Assembly (NCBI GenBank): GCA_031280955.1
Contig: JAITGA010000016.1
Location: forward strand, 1-64,000
Length of the DNA: 64,000 bases
Origin: Lachnospiraceae bacterium
GTDB taxonomy: Bacteria > Bacillota > Clostridia > Lachnospirales > Lachnospiraceae
Direction: 5' to 3'
Part shown: positions 20,170 through 26,867 of the stretch, piece by piece
Layout of the letters: the number at the start of each line of letters is the position of its first letter
How positions within the stretch are numbered: the stretch's first letter is position 1
Notes under the pieces: model-generated
The model's database searches: none
The model's input: the letters and a program-made list of their open reading frames with translations, nothing else
Told to the model about the DNA's origin: nothing
Translations under genes and position numbers: made by a program

Positions 20170-20371
20170 TTCGGCGTGTCAACGCATAAAAAAGAGCAAA
20201 TAACGCTCTTTGGGATTTATAGTTGACACTCATAATATTGACCGATTAACGGAAGATTAACCTAAAAAATAATGTTAGAAAGAAAAGATGGGTAGTCAAG
20301 GCGCATGTAGCAAAGTGCGCTTCATGCGCCCCTAAAAAGGCTTTAGGGTGTTCGGCGTGTCAAGGCATAAA
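20170..20371. repeat. Direct repeat pair enclosing hairpins in the phage intergenic region
   Basis: A 21-base sequence with core CGGCGTGTCAA is present at 20170-20190 and 20351-20371 with one mismatch. The first copy supplies the -35 box of the transposase promoter. Between them lie an AAAGAGC/GCTCTTT hairpin (about 20192-20213) and a GGCGCATG/CATGCGCC hairpin (about 20309-20335). A third, inverted copy of the core (TTGACACGC) overlaps the end of rep at about 20407. These are candidates for the phage origin or packaging signal. Confidence 0.6.
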
Positions 20372-20401
20372 TGCAAACGGTGGAGCTGTTCGCTGAAAAA
20401 T

Positions 20402-21220
20402 TTATACTTGACACGCTTCAGCATTTTCGCTTTTTGTTTTAACCTCGATGTAAATTACGCTTCGATGAGCTTCGATACATCTTTTTTTGCTTACGTGGAC
20501 TATTTGACCGCCCAATGACTCGATGAAGTCCTCTATTTCTTCCTGGGGGATGTTATGTTCGGCTATTTTTACTTCTTCCAAATTTTTACTATGCCAGTAA
20601 CGTTTTTTCCCTTGGCTTACTACACAAACTTGGTTTGTGATGTATTTTGAAATATAGCCGCTAACCCGGGCGTTGTCTTTTATTTTAGATGCGGTGGTGA
20701 AACCTAGCTTAAATTGCTTTATGTTGTAGATTTTGTGACCGTGCTTGTCTCTTATACCGCTGTCTAGCATTTCGATTGTGCCAATATCGGCTATCATGCC
20801 ATGGAAATGGTAGCGTCCGCTCAAGTGGAGTTCTGGGATTATTATGTACTTCAAGTTCGGGGCGTAGGTCTTACGAATGTAATCTATTTGACGTTTTAGC
20901 CTTTTAACAACTTCATTATAATTAAAAGAATCGACCTTTGCCGGGTCAAAGGTCATTGTTATGAACCAGTCCCAATGATTGCTTCGGGCTATCTCATAAA
21001 TGCGATTGATGGAACGTGATTTTGCGCTTTTTAGGGAACGGCTTTTTTTGTCTTCGATTTCTTCATCAGATAAGGGGTAGGGGTTGTTTTCTTTTTCTGG
21101 GGTTGATGATTTCTCTGTTTCTTCTTCTATTTTCGTGTAATCCTTTTTGATGGGGTTGTTGTATAACCTTATCTGGAAACCGTCTATATAGTTATATATT
21201 TTCATGTTTACGTTTTGCAT
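20402..21220 (-). CDS. Rolling-circle replication initiator (HUH Rep) of the filamentous phage
   Basis: The start is taken at ATG 21220, which follows AGAGGG, giving 272 residues. The HUH metal motif is RYHFHGM (His-Phe-His), preceded by WDWFITMTFDP, the usual motif 1 of rolling-circle Reps. It is followed by GYISKYI, with the nucleophilic Tyr and conserved Lys of motif 3. The protein nicks the plus-strand origin and starts replication. Zot lies upstream and the transposase downstream. The N-terminal 60 residues are charged and low in complexity; the C-terminal 70 residues are unassigned. Confidence 0.88.
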   Translation of the reverse strand: MQNVNMKIYNYIDGFQIRLYNNPIKKDYTKIEEETEKSSTPEKENNPYPLSDEEIEDKKSRSLKSAKSRSINRIYEIARSNHWDWFITMTFDPAKVDSFNYNEVVKRLKRQIDYIRKTYAPNLKYIIIPELHLSGRYHFHGMIADIGTIEMLDSGIRDKHGHKIYNIKQFKLGFTTASKIKDNARVSGYISKYITNQVCVVSQGKKRYWHSKNLEEVKIAEHNIPQEEIEDFIESLGGQIVHVSKKRCIEAHRSVIYIEVKTKSENAEACQV

Positions 21221-21290
21221 TTTTTCCCTCTTTTGGTGTCTCAAAAACTTAAAAAACGCTTAAGTGTTGCTATAGTCAAGTATAGGACTT

Positions 21291-21369
21291 TCCCGGTGGC
21301 GTTTTTCGACCGAACCGGGACGGCAGACGGTGTGCCGGAGGCAACCTAAAGGATACCCACCCGGCACAC
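21291..21369. other. Paired hairpins between rep and zot; candidate phage origin or packaging signal
   Basis: TCCCGGT (21291-21297) pairs with ACCGGGA (21314-21320), and GTGTGCCGG (21330-21338) pairs with CCGGCACAC (21361-21369). Stable GC hairpins in an otherwise AT-rich phage are typical of origins and packaging signals, but the second could also terminate the zot transcript, whose stop lies two bases beyond it. Confidence 0.5.
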
Positions 21370-21371
21370 GA

Positions 21372-22193
21372 TTACTTGCCCTTTCGGGCACGTTTTAACT
21401 GGCGGCTAGGAGTGCTTACAGCCAACTGGTTTACAGTCGAATCTAAGCCCTTACGGACGATGGAGGCTTCGTTAGAAATGAAGTCGCTACTCTTGTTCTT
21501 GGTTATCATTTCGCTGGTGTCGTAGGCGTGATAGTCTCGATTACGGACGAACCACCAAGCGTTGCTCTTGCGCCGTATCATGCTTGCGTTCATGGCGTTC
21601 TCGAGCTCCCAAGCGTCATAACACTTCATGTTCTGAAATCGCCAATGTTTATTACAGTTGTAGACGTTGGTTGTTATCGAACGCCATAACTTATCAACCA
21701 TGAAAAAGCGTTGAGCGGTGCACATGATGTAAACTCGCCTTTTACGCTGTTGGCAGAGTAAGCCGATCAGCTTGATGGGGAAGTTAGCGAAGTTTCGGTG
21801 GCTTAGCACGCTTGATATTTCGTCGATTAACACTACATAACCTTGCACGCCTTCGGGCATGGTCTCGCCGAGGTTTACTAGTTGGTTGAAGTTTACAAGC
21901 GGAATGTAAGGGACTTTGTTCAGCTTGTAGTTGCTGATGAAGACTAGGCTATCACCGTAACGCCTGTAAAGACTCGTGGCGTGGTGGGTCATGCTGAGGG
22001 TCTTGCCTTTGCCAAACATTCCAATAAAAATGTCTATACCAAACCTTTTGAATTTGCGCCATTCCTTGTAGCGAAAATAGTTGAAAACGTCCTTTACGGT
22101 GTAAAGTCCGATGTTGTGTAGGTTGCTTACCAACATGCGGAGAAATGGCGAAAAAACGAAAACGGCGATGATTATCAATAGTACTACTTGCAT
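21372..22193 (-). CDS. Zot/pI-like phage assembly ATPase
   Basis: A 273-residue member of the zonular occludens toxin family, the pI assembly motor that extrudes filamentous phage through the membrane. A hydrophobic segment spans residues 2-22. Walker A is GMFGKGKTLSMTHHA near residue 58, and Walker B is GYVVLIDEISSVL near 120. The LLCQQRKRRVYIMCTAQRF stretch resembles the arginine-containing sensor region. The membrane segment is N-terminal rather than mid-protein as in Ff pI, as expected for a phage of a single-membrane host. Small membrane-protein genes lie upstream and rep downstream. Confidence 0.9.
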   Translation of the reverse strand: MQVVLLIIIAVFVFSPFLRMLVSNLHNIGLYTVKDVFNYFRYKEWRKFKRFGIDIFIGMFGKGKTLSMTHHATSLYRRYGDSLVFISNYKLNKVPYIPLVNFNQLVNLGETMPEGVQGYVVLIDEISSVLSHRNFANFPIKLIGLLCQQRKRRVYIMCTAQRFFMVDKLWRSITTNVYNCNKHWRFQNMKCYDAWELENAMNASMIRRKSNAWWFVRNRDYHAYDTSEMITKNKSSDFISNEASIVRKGLDSTVNQLAVSTPSRQLKRARKGK

Positions 22194-22204
22194 GGGGCTT
22201 CCTT

Positions 22205-22393
22205 TCAGTCGCTTAAAAGCGGGGTGATTGTTTTATGTAGTGGGTTGTCTTGGTTCATGGATTTGTTCATGTCTGCAACGAAGTTCAAACTATAATCTAC
22301 ACAGATTCGCCATTGGGCTATACTACATTCATCTTCTAAATAGCAACAATTTCGGCACAAGTAATATTCAATTGTTTTTTTGCTGTTTTTCAT
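22205..22393 (-). CDS. Small Cys-containing phage protein
   Basis: A 62-residue protein with Cys at 13, 16, 17, 23 and 31 (CRNCCYLEDEC among them), suggesting metal binding or disulfides. The ribosome site AAAGGAG is well placed. It lies 11 bases upstream of zot. No family is recognised. Confidence 0.6.
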   Translation of the reverse strand: MKNSKKTIEYYLCRNCCYLEDECSIAQWRICVDYSLNFVADMNKSMNQDNPLHKTITPLLSD

Positions 22394-22434
22394 TTTTTAG
22401 CTCCTTTTTTTACATGTTTTTTGGTTTCAATATC

Positions 22435-22578
22435 TTACAAATTTGTAAGTAGTCCGCCAATGTAGTTTATTATCTCAATAAAGCCATCATAGACATATTT
22501 TATAGCACTGAAAATGTTTTGTATGCCGCCTACAACTGCGTTAAAACCTGTTTGTACCGCTTCCCAAATTTCACTCAT
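22435..22578 (-). CDS. Small amphipathic/membrane phage protein
   Basis: A 47-residue protein starting at ATG 22578, just after AAAGGAG, and overlapping the previous stop by one base (TAATG). The sequence is rich in Gly, Ile and Phe (GFNAVVGGIQNIFSAIKYVYDGFIEIINYIGG in outline) and probably membrane-associated. By position it resembles the small tip proteins (pVI, pVII or pIX) of filamentous phages, but it cannot be assigned to one. Confidence 0.65.
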   Translation of the reverse strand: MSEIWEAVQTGFNAVVGGIQNIFSAIKYVYDGFIEIINYIGGLLTNL

Positions 22579-22715
22579 TAGTTTACTCCTTTTACAAGTG
22601 ATCGGATTATGCTTGCTATGCTTTCGAGGCACATAATGAAAGCAAAAAAGCCGATGAGGACTTGAGGAGTTATTGTTTCGCTTTCGCCCATGATAAAATG
22701 CGTAATGTTTTCCAT
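22578..22715 (-). CDS. Small membrane phage protein
   Basis: A 45-residue protein (MENITHFIMG...VKGVN) with one central transmembrane segment (about 18-37) and a basic C-terminal end. Start and stop both overlap neighbours by the TAATG arrangement, so it is translated with the two flanking genes. It is probably a minor coat or tip protein. It is too short to assign by homology. Confidence 0.65.
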   Translation of the reverse strand: MENITHFIMGESETITPQVLIGFFAFIMCLESIASIIRSLVKGVN

Positions 22716-23134
22716 TATTGTTCTACCTTTCTATAAATGCTTTGGACTTTACTTATAAGCCATGTGCAGACTATTGTTATAAATATTAAAGTTACAGTTG
22801 TGTTTAAAGCTATTAATTGCTCTTCCAGTCGGTTAATTTCATCTCTATAAGAGATAGTAGCGACTTCTTGCGCTGGGGCTTGGGTCGATGTCGAAATGAT
22901 GTCAAATAGTTCTTCCAACGAAATAGTAACGGTGTGCGGCTCTTCGGGGTCTCTATCGGTTGACGGTGCCTCGAAGTCGGGGGGAGTGACATTTGCAATG
23001 CTACTATAATCGCCGTTATCGCTAATAGTATCGCCGTTAATTGTGCCGTTTGGTGAGGGGTCGGGAGGGTCAAATATATTGCTGTAAGGCGTTCCCTCGT
23101 CTGTAGGATTATGTAGATTATCAGTTCCATTCAT
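22715..23134 (-). CDS. Acidic phage protein with C-terminal membrane anchor
   Basis: A 139-residue protein. Residues 1-90 are acidic and rich in Pro, Thr, Asn and Asp (DPPDPSPNGT and similar), probably extended. A coiled segment (about 95-110) leads to a transmembrane helix (TTVTLIFITIVCTWLI) and a short basic tail. There is no signal peptide. The following gene starts within its stop codon. By operon position it may be a minor coat or assembly protein; the family is unknown. Confidence 0.65.
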   Translation of the reverse strand: MNGTDNLHNPTDEGTPYSNIFDPPDPSPNGTINGDTISDNGDYSSIANVTPPDFEAPSTDRDPEEPHTVTISLEELFDIISTSTQAPAQEVATISYRDEINRLEEQLIALNTTVTLIFITIVCTWLISKVQSIYRKVEQ

Positions 23135-23204
23135 TCATTGCTCCTTTCGTGTGGGTGTGGTATAATGCGGGGGTAGCAGTGTCATGTAAAAAAGGGGGTG
23201 CGGT

Positions 23205-23432
23205 ATGTATAAAATTGTTGAACCAAATCATACAAATAACAAGGATAATGATAATACTTATTACAATATTTTTGACTATCTCGAAGATATCCGTAAATCG
23301 TTAAAAAAACTCAATTTTATGATTTTCTTTATCTTTATTTTTTTCTTTGTTACCTTTCTTTTGTTTGTTTTGTCAATTATGGGCTTTGTTGCTTTTTCTA
23401 ATATTCTTCATAATGCTTTCTTATCTTTATAA
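23205..23432 (+). CDS. Small membrane protein on the opposite strand of the phage
   Basis: This is the only rightward gene of the prophage: 75 residues, with a charged soluble N-terminus (1-37) and one or two very hydrophobic Phe-rich membrane helices (38-72). A ribosome site (GGGGGTG) precedes it, and TATAAT at 23160-23165 may be its -10 box. It converges on the small gene at 23435. Membrane proteins expressed independently of the structural operon often mediate immunity or superinfection exclusion; that role is inferred, not shown. Confidence 0.6.
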   Translation: MYKIVEPNHTNNKDNDNTYYNIFDYLEDIRKSLKKLNFMIFFIFIFFFVTFLLFVLSIMGFVAFSNILHNAFLSL

Positions 23433-23434
23433 CC

Positions 23435-23578
23435 TTATTTCAAGTATCTAAAAAATAAGTATATGGCAAAATAACTAATTGCTAATGTTACTAAAATTGC
23501 CATTAAAGATACTTCATAGCCTAAAATACTAAAACTAATACGCATTATATCTGTAGCTGATTTTATGATTTTTTCCAT
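23435..23578 (-). CDS. Small phage membrane protein
   Basis: A 47-residue protein (MEKIIKSATD...LFFRYLK) directly after the pIII-like gene, two bases from its stop, with an AGGT-type ribosome site. A hydrophobic stretch spans about residues 14-42 and a basic tail follows. It resembles pVI-like or minor coat proteins by position only. Confidence 0.6.
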   Translation of the reverse strand: MEKIIKSATDIMRISFSILGYEVSLMAILVTLAISYFAIYLFFRYLK

Positions 23579-23580
23579 TT

Positions 23581-25143
23581 TTACCTACCAAAAATACGCA
23601 AAACAATTATTATAACAATACTGCCGCTAAAAAGATATGTTACCTCATCTGGCAACCATTTTATTACTGAGTCTAAAAAATCTGGGACAGCCCCTGTAAA
23701 TTTTCTAGCTTCTTCAAAAATTCCCAGTAATCCGCCTGACCAAGATTCACCGTTACCTCCTATGTTAGGATAATTGGGATTATTAAATGGGTTTCTGGGG
23801 TCTTTAGGGTCTTCATAAATGCTTATGCTTCCGTCCTCGTTTTCGTAACCGTCATGTATATGTTGGTTGTCAAAAACAAAGTCTTCTCCATATCTTCTAA
23901 TAATTGCCCATTTGCTATATGTGTTTGTTAATGTGTCATATGTTCTTATATATATCTCTTGGTCAAAGGTGTTTATTTCATTTCTTTTGTTTATAGTATT
24001 AAGAAAAGCCATTCGAAAATCAATTGCGCCTTGTAATCCGGTATCTTTCACAATCTCTTCCATACTATACGTTGCATAATGTGTTCGATAATCTACAACG
24101 CCCAATTGTAACAAACCCTCTGTTGGGTATGTTTTTTGTTCATATTTTTCTTCAACATTTTGCCAGCCAAAAAGCCACCTTTCATAATATAGGACCGGAT
24201 TAGTTATCCTTGTGGCAATTTGTACTTTGTACCTTTCGTTATTGTAATTTACTAATGAGCTGCCGTCCCATTCTATGTATAATTTTCCTGTTCCGTAATT
24301 TACTACGCCATTTTCATAAAACTCATAATTTCTTATCTCACACCATAAGCCATAGGGATAATATAGAATATTACTTTCGTTTCCCTCTCCCATATCCAAC
24401 GGCTTTTTGTTCAATAAATCATTTTCCAAGTCCCATGTAGCTTGATTGTTATGAGTACGACTCGCCCATTCTAACGCTGTCGCTTCGTCCGGGAAAATAG
24501 GAATGTTGCTCATGATGTACTGTTGCGGAGAGGCACAGACCACATCGTTTTGATAGTGTTGGGCAAATTGACCGTTGTTGATAAAATAAAAGAAATTCAT
24601 ATGTCCTTCTTGTACAGAAGGAGAGCCATTTTCAATAACTTTCTCGCCTCGGTTACTATCGACTATGCCCCATAAATAACTATTACTAAAAATGCTTACA
24701 TATGATATGTCGGCAGGGTTATGGCGGTGTCCGTTTGCTTCTCTGTACCATTGCCCGGTAGCGGGGTTATAGCCTTTGAAGAAATATCTTACATATTGGT
24801 TTTGGTCGAAAACTGTAGCGGACTCGTCTACTGTTTCTGTGTAGCCTACAATTAGTATTTTACTTGTCATAATCGAGTCACGCTCACTTACTCTTCGCCA
24901 ACTGCGGTTTTGGAGGCTAGCGGTTTGGTTTAATGCGTAGCGATAGCGCATAGCGATGCGGTACTCACGAAAGCCATCAGCGTCGGCAGGGGGGAGACCG
25001 TCAAAGTAGATTTCTTCGTCTACGCCAAATTCAAATATGTTCCGGGCTTCTACTTGGAGCTTTGGGGTTACGGCTGAGAAAATTAAAAGGATTGCAGATA
25101 TTATATAAGCGGCTCTATGGGTGATGGGTTGGTTACTTTCCAT
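23581..25143 (-). CDS. pIII-like adsorption protein of the filamentous phage
   Basis: The start is taken at ATG 25143, just after AAAGGAG, giving 520 residues; an in-frame extension upstream runs through the neighbouring coat gene in another frame and has no ribosome site. A signal peptide spans residues 1-33 (AAYIISAILLIFSAVTPKLQVEA). A long aromatic-rich ectodomain follows, then a Gly/Asn/Pro-rich stretch (NPFNNPNYPNIGGNGESWSGG), and a C-terminal transmembrane anchor (SGSIVIIIVLRIFGR). This layout is that of inovirus host-binding tip proteins. The ectodomain is not recognised, as expected for a receptor-specific part. Confidence 0.78.
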   Translation of the reverse strand: MESNQPITHRAAYIISAILLIFSAVTPKLQVEARNIFEFGVDEEIYFDGLPPADADGFREYRIAMRYRYALNQTASLQNRSWRRVSERDSIMTSKILIVGYTETVDESATVFDQNQYVRYFFKGYNPATGQWYREANGHRHNPADISYVSIFSNSYLWGIVDSNRGEKVIENGSPSVQEGHMNFFYFINNGQFAQHYQNDVVCASPQQYIMSNIPIFPDEATALEWASRTHNNQATWDLENDLLNKKPLDMGEGNESNILYYPYGLWCEIRNYEFYENGVVNYGTGKLYIEWDGSSLVNYNNERYKVQIATRITNPVLYYERWLFGWQNVEEKYEQKTYPTEGLLQLGVVDYRTHYATYSMEEIVKDTGLQGAIDFRMAFLNTINKRNEINTFDQEIYIRTYDTLTNTYSKWAIIRRYGEDFVFDNQHIHDGYENEDGSISIYEDPKDPRNPFNNPNYPNIGGNGESWSGGLLGIFEEARKFTGAVPDFLDSVIKWLPDEVTYLFSGSIVIIIVLRIFGR

Positions 25144-25208
25144 TTTTTCTCCTTTATTAGGGGGTGGGAGGGGGACATGCCCCCTCGCCTCTACAACGGT
25201 GGTAATGA

Positions 25209-25370
25209 TTACATGGCGGCGCGTTTTGCGCGGCTGAATATGCCTATAGCGGCACTGACAATAGCAGCTCCCAAAAAATAAACGAGGGGAGGGGCGGTTA
25301 GAACTGCGATAACGTCTGTTACCCAACCGACCATTGAACTGATGGCTTCTGTTATTCCTACTGTTGGCAT
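25209..25370 (-). CDS. Major coat protein candidate (pVIII-like)
   Basis: The start is taken at ATG 25370, preceded by AAAGGAGC, giving 53 residues. A short polar N-terminus leads to a long hydrophobic helix (VIAVLTAPPLVYFLGAAIVSAAIGIF) and a strongly basic C-terminus (SRAKRAAM). This is the hallmark of filamentous coat proteins, whose positive tail contacts DNA. No clear signal peptide is seen. GC-rich foldbacks lie on both sides (about 25151-25185 and about 25525-25565), fitting a separately terminated, highly expressed gene. Confidence 0.75.
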   Translation of the reverse strand: MPTVGITEAISSMVGWVTDVIAVLTAPPLVYFLGAAIVSAAIGIFSRAKRAAM

Positions 25371-25569
25371 GGTTTGCTCCTTTCTTGTGGTTTTATTGTT
25401 TACAATCATGATTGCTAAAACTACATATACGCCTGCGGCGGGCTATCTTTTTTTTTTGGGGGGGGAGGTCTCCCCCTCACTTCAACTAAATTATGGTGGT
25501 GATTATAATTTATTTTACGCTACCCCCTCTGCGGGGACACCCCGCAACGCCCCGGTTGCATAATTTTAG
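25371..25569. other. Spacer between ssDNA-binding and coat genes
   Basis: A GC-rich foldback (GCGGGG...CCCCGC, about 25530-25550) follows the ssDNA-binding gene and is probably its terminator. A poly-T run followed by GGGGGGGG (about 25447-25465) is the most unusual composition in the prophage. No additional open reading frame is convincing. Confidence 0.45.
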
Positions 25570-25812
25570 TTATTTCTTTAACGTGGCACTTGTTAGCCGT
25601 AAAGATTTCCATTGGGCATCATACTCACCCTTAAATACATAAGTGTTGCCGGCTTCGACTTGACCATACACAATCTCAGAACAGCCCAACATACCAGCTT
25701 CATCGCCGCTGATGATGCCGATCTTGTAAAACTTTTGATTGGGGTCGTTCTTACTCGTGGTGAACTCGGGTTTGCTGATGACGCTTAGAACTGATTCGAC
25801 TTTGATTCTCAT
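25570..25812 (-). CDS. Phage single-stranded-DNA-binding protein (gpV-like)
   Basis: An 80-residue protein of beta-rich, OB-fold-like pattern (KVESVLSVISKPEF, QKFYKIGIISGDEAGML, AGNTYVFKGEYDAQWKSLRLTSA). It is first in the leftward phage operon. Inoviruses use such a protein to coat new plus strands before packaging. Size, position and basic C-terminus fit. The assignment rests on fold impression and context rather than on a strict motif. Confidence 0.65.
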   Translation of the reverse strand: MRIKVESVLSVISKPEFTTSKNDPNQKFYKIGIISGDEAGMLGCSEIVYGQVEAGNTYVFKGEYDAQWKSLRLTSATLKK

Positions 25813-25891
25813 TCTTTCCTCTTTTCTACCGCTTCGGCGGTGATACCCCGGACTGTCCCAGGTGACCCTTTTGGGCTAATTACGCCATTGA

Positions 25892-25919
25892 AAAAGGGAG
25901 GCTATGTTGCTTCCCTTTT
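25892..25919. terminator. Hairpin at right prophage end
   Basis: AAAAGGGAGGC (25892-25902) pairs with GCTTCCCTTTT (25909-25919) around six bases, then ATTTT. It is a likely intrinsic terminator insulating the phage from the rpmH promoter region. Confidence 0.6.
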
Positions 25920-25934
25920 ATTTTACAATTTACA

Positions 25935-25949
25935 GTTTTACGAAACGTT
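25935..25949 (+). repeat. Right prophage boundary repeat (candidate attR)
   Basis: GTTTTACGAAACGTT, the exact match of the left repeat at 18918. It lies 12 bases before the -35 box of the rpmH promoter, so the phage sits between intact dnaA and rpmH promoters. Confidence 0.55.
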
Positions 25950-25960
25950 TACGTTTGTGC

Positions 25961-25990
25961 TTGACTGGACACTATACTTTCATTTATAAT
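25961..25990 (+). promoter_or_regulatory. rpmH operon promoter
   Basis: TTGACT (25961-25966) and TATAAT (25985-25990) are spaced by 18 bases on the plus strand, about 50 bases before the rpmH start. The strong -10 suits a ribosomal-protein gene. Confidence 0.65.
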
Positions 25991-26042
25991 TCATTTTGTG
26001 GAAGAAAAACATGAATATATTGGGAAAAGGAGGTAAAGTGCG

Positions 26043-26177
26043 TTGAAAATGACATTTCAGCCCAAAAAGAGACAGCGGGCAAAAGTACACGGATTCAGAA
26101 AAAGAATGAGTAGCGCAAGCGGCAGAAGAGTACTTGCTGCCAGAAGAGCAAAAGGGAGAAAGAGATTATCAGCATAG
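26043..26177 (+). CDS. rpmH: 50S ribosomal protein L34
   Basis: A 44-residue, very basic protein: [20 protein letters not shown], continuing to [11 protein letters not shown]. This is the classical L34 sequence, and its length is exactly that of the family. The start is taken at TTG 26043, nine bases after AGGAGG (26028-26033); the in-frame ATG at 26049 would lose two conserved-length residues and has a poor spacing. It opens the conserved rpmH-rnpA-yidD-yidC-jag-mnmE-mnmG cluster. Confidence 0.96.
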   Translation: MKMTFQPKKRQRAKVHGFRKRMSSASGRRVLAARRAKGRKRLSA

Positions 26178-26212
26178 ACCGCTGACTTTTGGTGGTCTAT
26201 GTTACACTTTGT

Positions 26213-26593
26213 ATGAAATTCAGCGAATCACTAAAGAAAAATCGAAAGTTCCGCGAAGTATATCAGAAAGGAAAGTTTTATTCCGCAAGATATTTGACAG
26301 TTCATGTCATAAAAAGTGGAAACGAACGGAATTATTTGGGAATCACAGTTTCAAATAAAGTGGGAAATGCGGTAATTAGAAACCGAGTTACCAGGCTAAT
26401 CAGGGAATGTTACCGAGTAAATGAAATGATGTTTGCCAAAGGGTATAGTATCGTAGTCGTTGCCAGGGCAGGAAGCCATTTGGCGACATATTGGGAAATC
26501 GAAAAAGATTTGTTAAACATGGTAAAGCGTCATCGTATCTTTTTAGCAGATAAGACAACAAATGATTTACCACATAAACAAACCGGGCATTGA
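26213..26593 (+). CDS. rnpA: Ribonuclease P protein component
   Basis: The protein cofactor of the tRNA 5'-processing ribozyme. The start at ATG 26213 (KFSESLKKNRKFREVY) gives 126 residues and matches family starts; an in-frame upstream start at 26189 is less likely. It has the family signature around NKVGNAVIRNRVTRLIRECYR (the RNR basic helix) and the preceding FxxVY motif. The C-terminus overlaps the yidD reading frame start region. It is 35 bases from rpmH. Confidence 0.93.
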   Translation: MKFSESLKKNRKFREVYQKGKFYSARYLTVHVIKSGNERNYLGITVSNKVGNAVIRNRVTRLIRECYRVNEMMFAKGYSIVVVARAGSHLATYWEIEKDLLNMVKRHRIFLADKTTNDLPHKQTGH

Positions 26594-26607
26594 TTTTGAA
26601 ATGTGAG

Positions 26608-26814
26608 ATGAGGAAAGCAGTAGAAAGAGTTATCAGGTTTTACCAATTATATATCTCCCCGTATAAGACGACGAAATGTCCATATTATCCGAGTTGTTCA
26701 TCATACGCCATCGAGGCGGTGAATGAGCATGGGGTGTTAAAAGGCGGATTGATGGCAGTTTGGCGTATTTTACGTTGCAATCCTTTTTCCAAAGGCGGGT
26801 ATGACCCCGTTTGA
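26608..26814 (+). CDS. yidD: Membrane protein insertion efficiency factor YidD
   Basis: A 68-residue protein from ATG 26608 (a TTG at 26590, overlapping the rnpA stop, is possible). Conserved features are RVIRFYQLYISP, the three-Cys stretch CPYYPSCSSYAIEAV with EHG, and WRILRCNPFSKGGYDPV at the end. YidD is a small membrane-associated protein that helps membrane insertion, and it lies directly before yidC as usual. Confidence 0.93.
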   Translation: MRKAVERVIRFYQLYISPYKTTKCPYYPSCSSYAIEAVNEHGVLKGGLMAVWRILRCNPFSKGGYDPV

Positions 26815-26867
26815 CCTCATGAAAGTCTGTAAACAGGGAAGAGTACTATAGAAAGAAGAGGCAACAA

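Larger units (their letters stand above)
18918..25949 (-). mobile_element. Filamentous (inovirus-like) prophage inserted between dnaA and rpmH
   Basis: About 7.0 kb bounded by the direct repeat GTTTTACGAAACGTT (18918-18932 and 25935-25949). Leftward genes run in the order ssDNA-binding protein, major coat candidate, pIII-like protein, small membrane proteins, Zot/pI ATPase, HUH Rep and IS30-type transposase, with one small rightward gene. The size and gene set match inoviruses. All structural, assembly and replication genes look intact. The insertion splits the conserved dnaA-rpmH neighbourhood at the chromosome origin. Confidence 0.88.

Noticed and set aside
22813-23130. 105-residue frame overlapping the acidic phage protein
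   Set aside because: It is an alternate frame of the 22715-23134 gene, which has better coupling (TAATG) and a membrane anchor.
23581-25326. N-terminal extension of the pIII-like protein to 581 residues
   Set aside because: The extra 61 residues are read through the coat-protein gene in another frame; the real start at 25143 has a strong ribosome site and a signal peptide.
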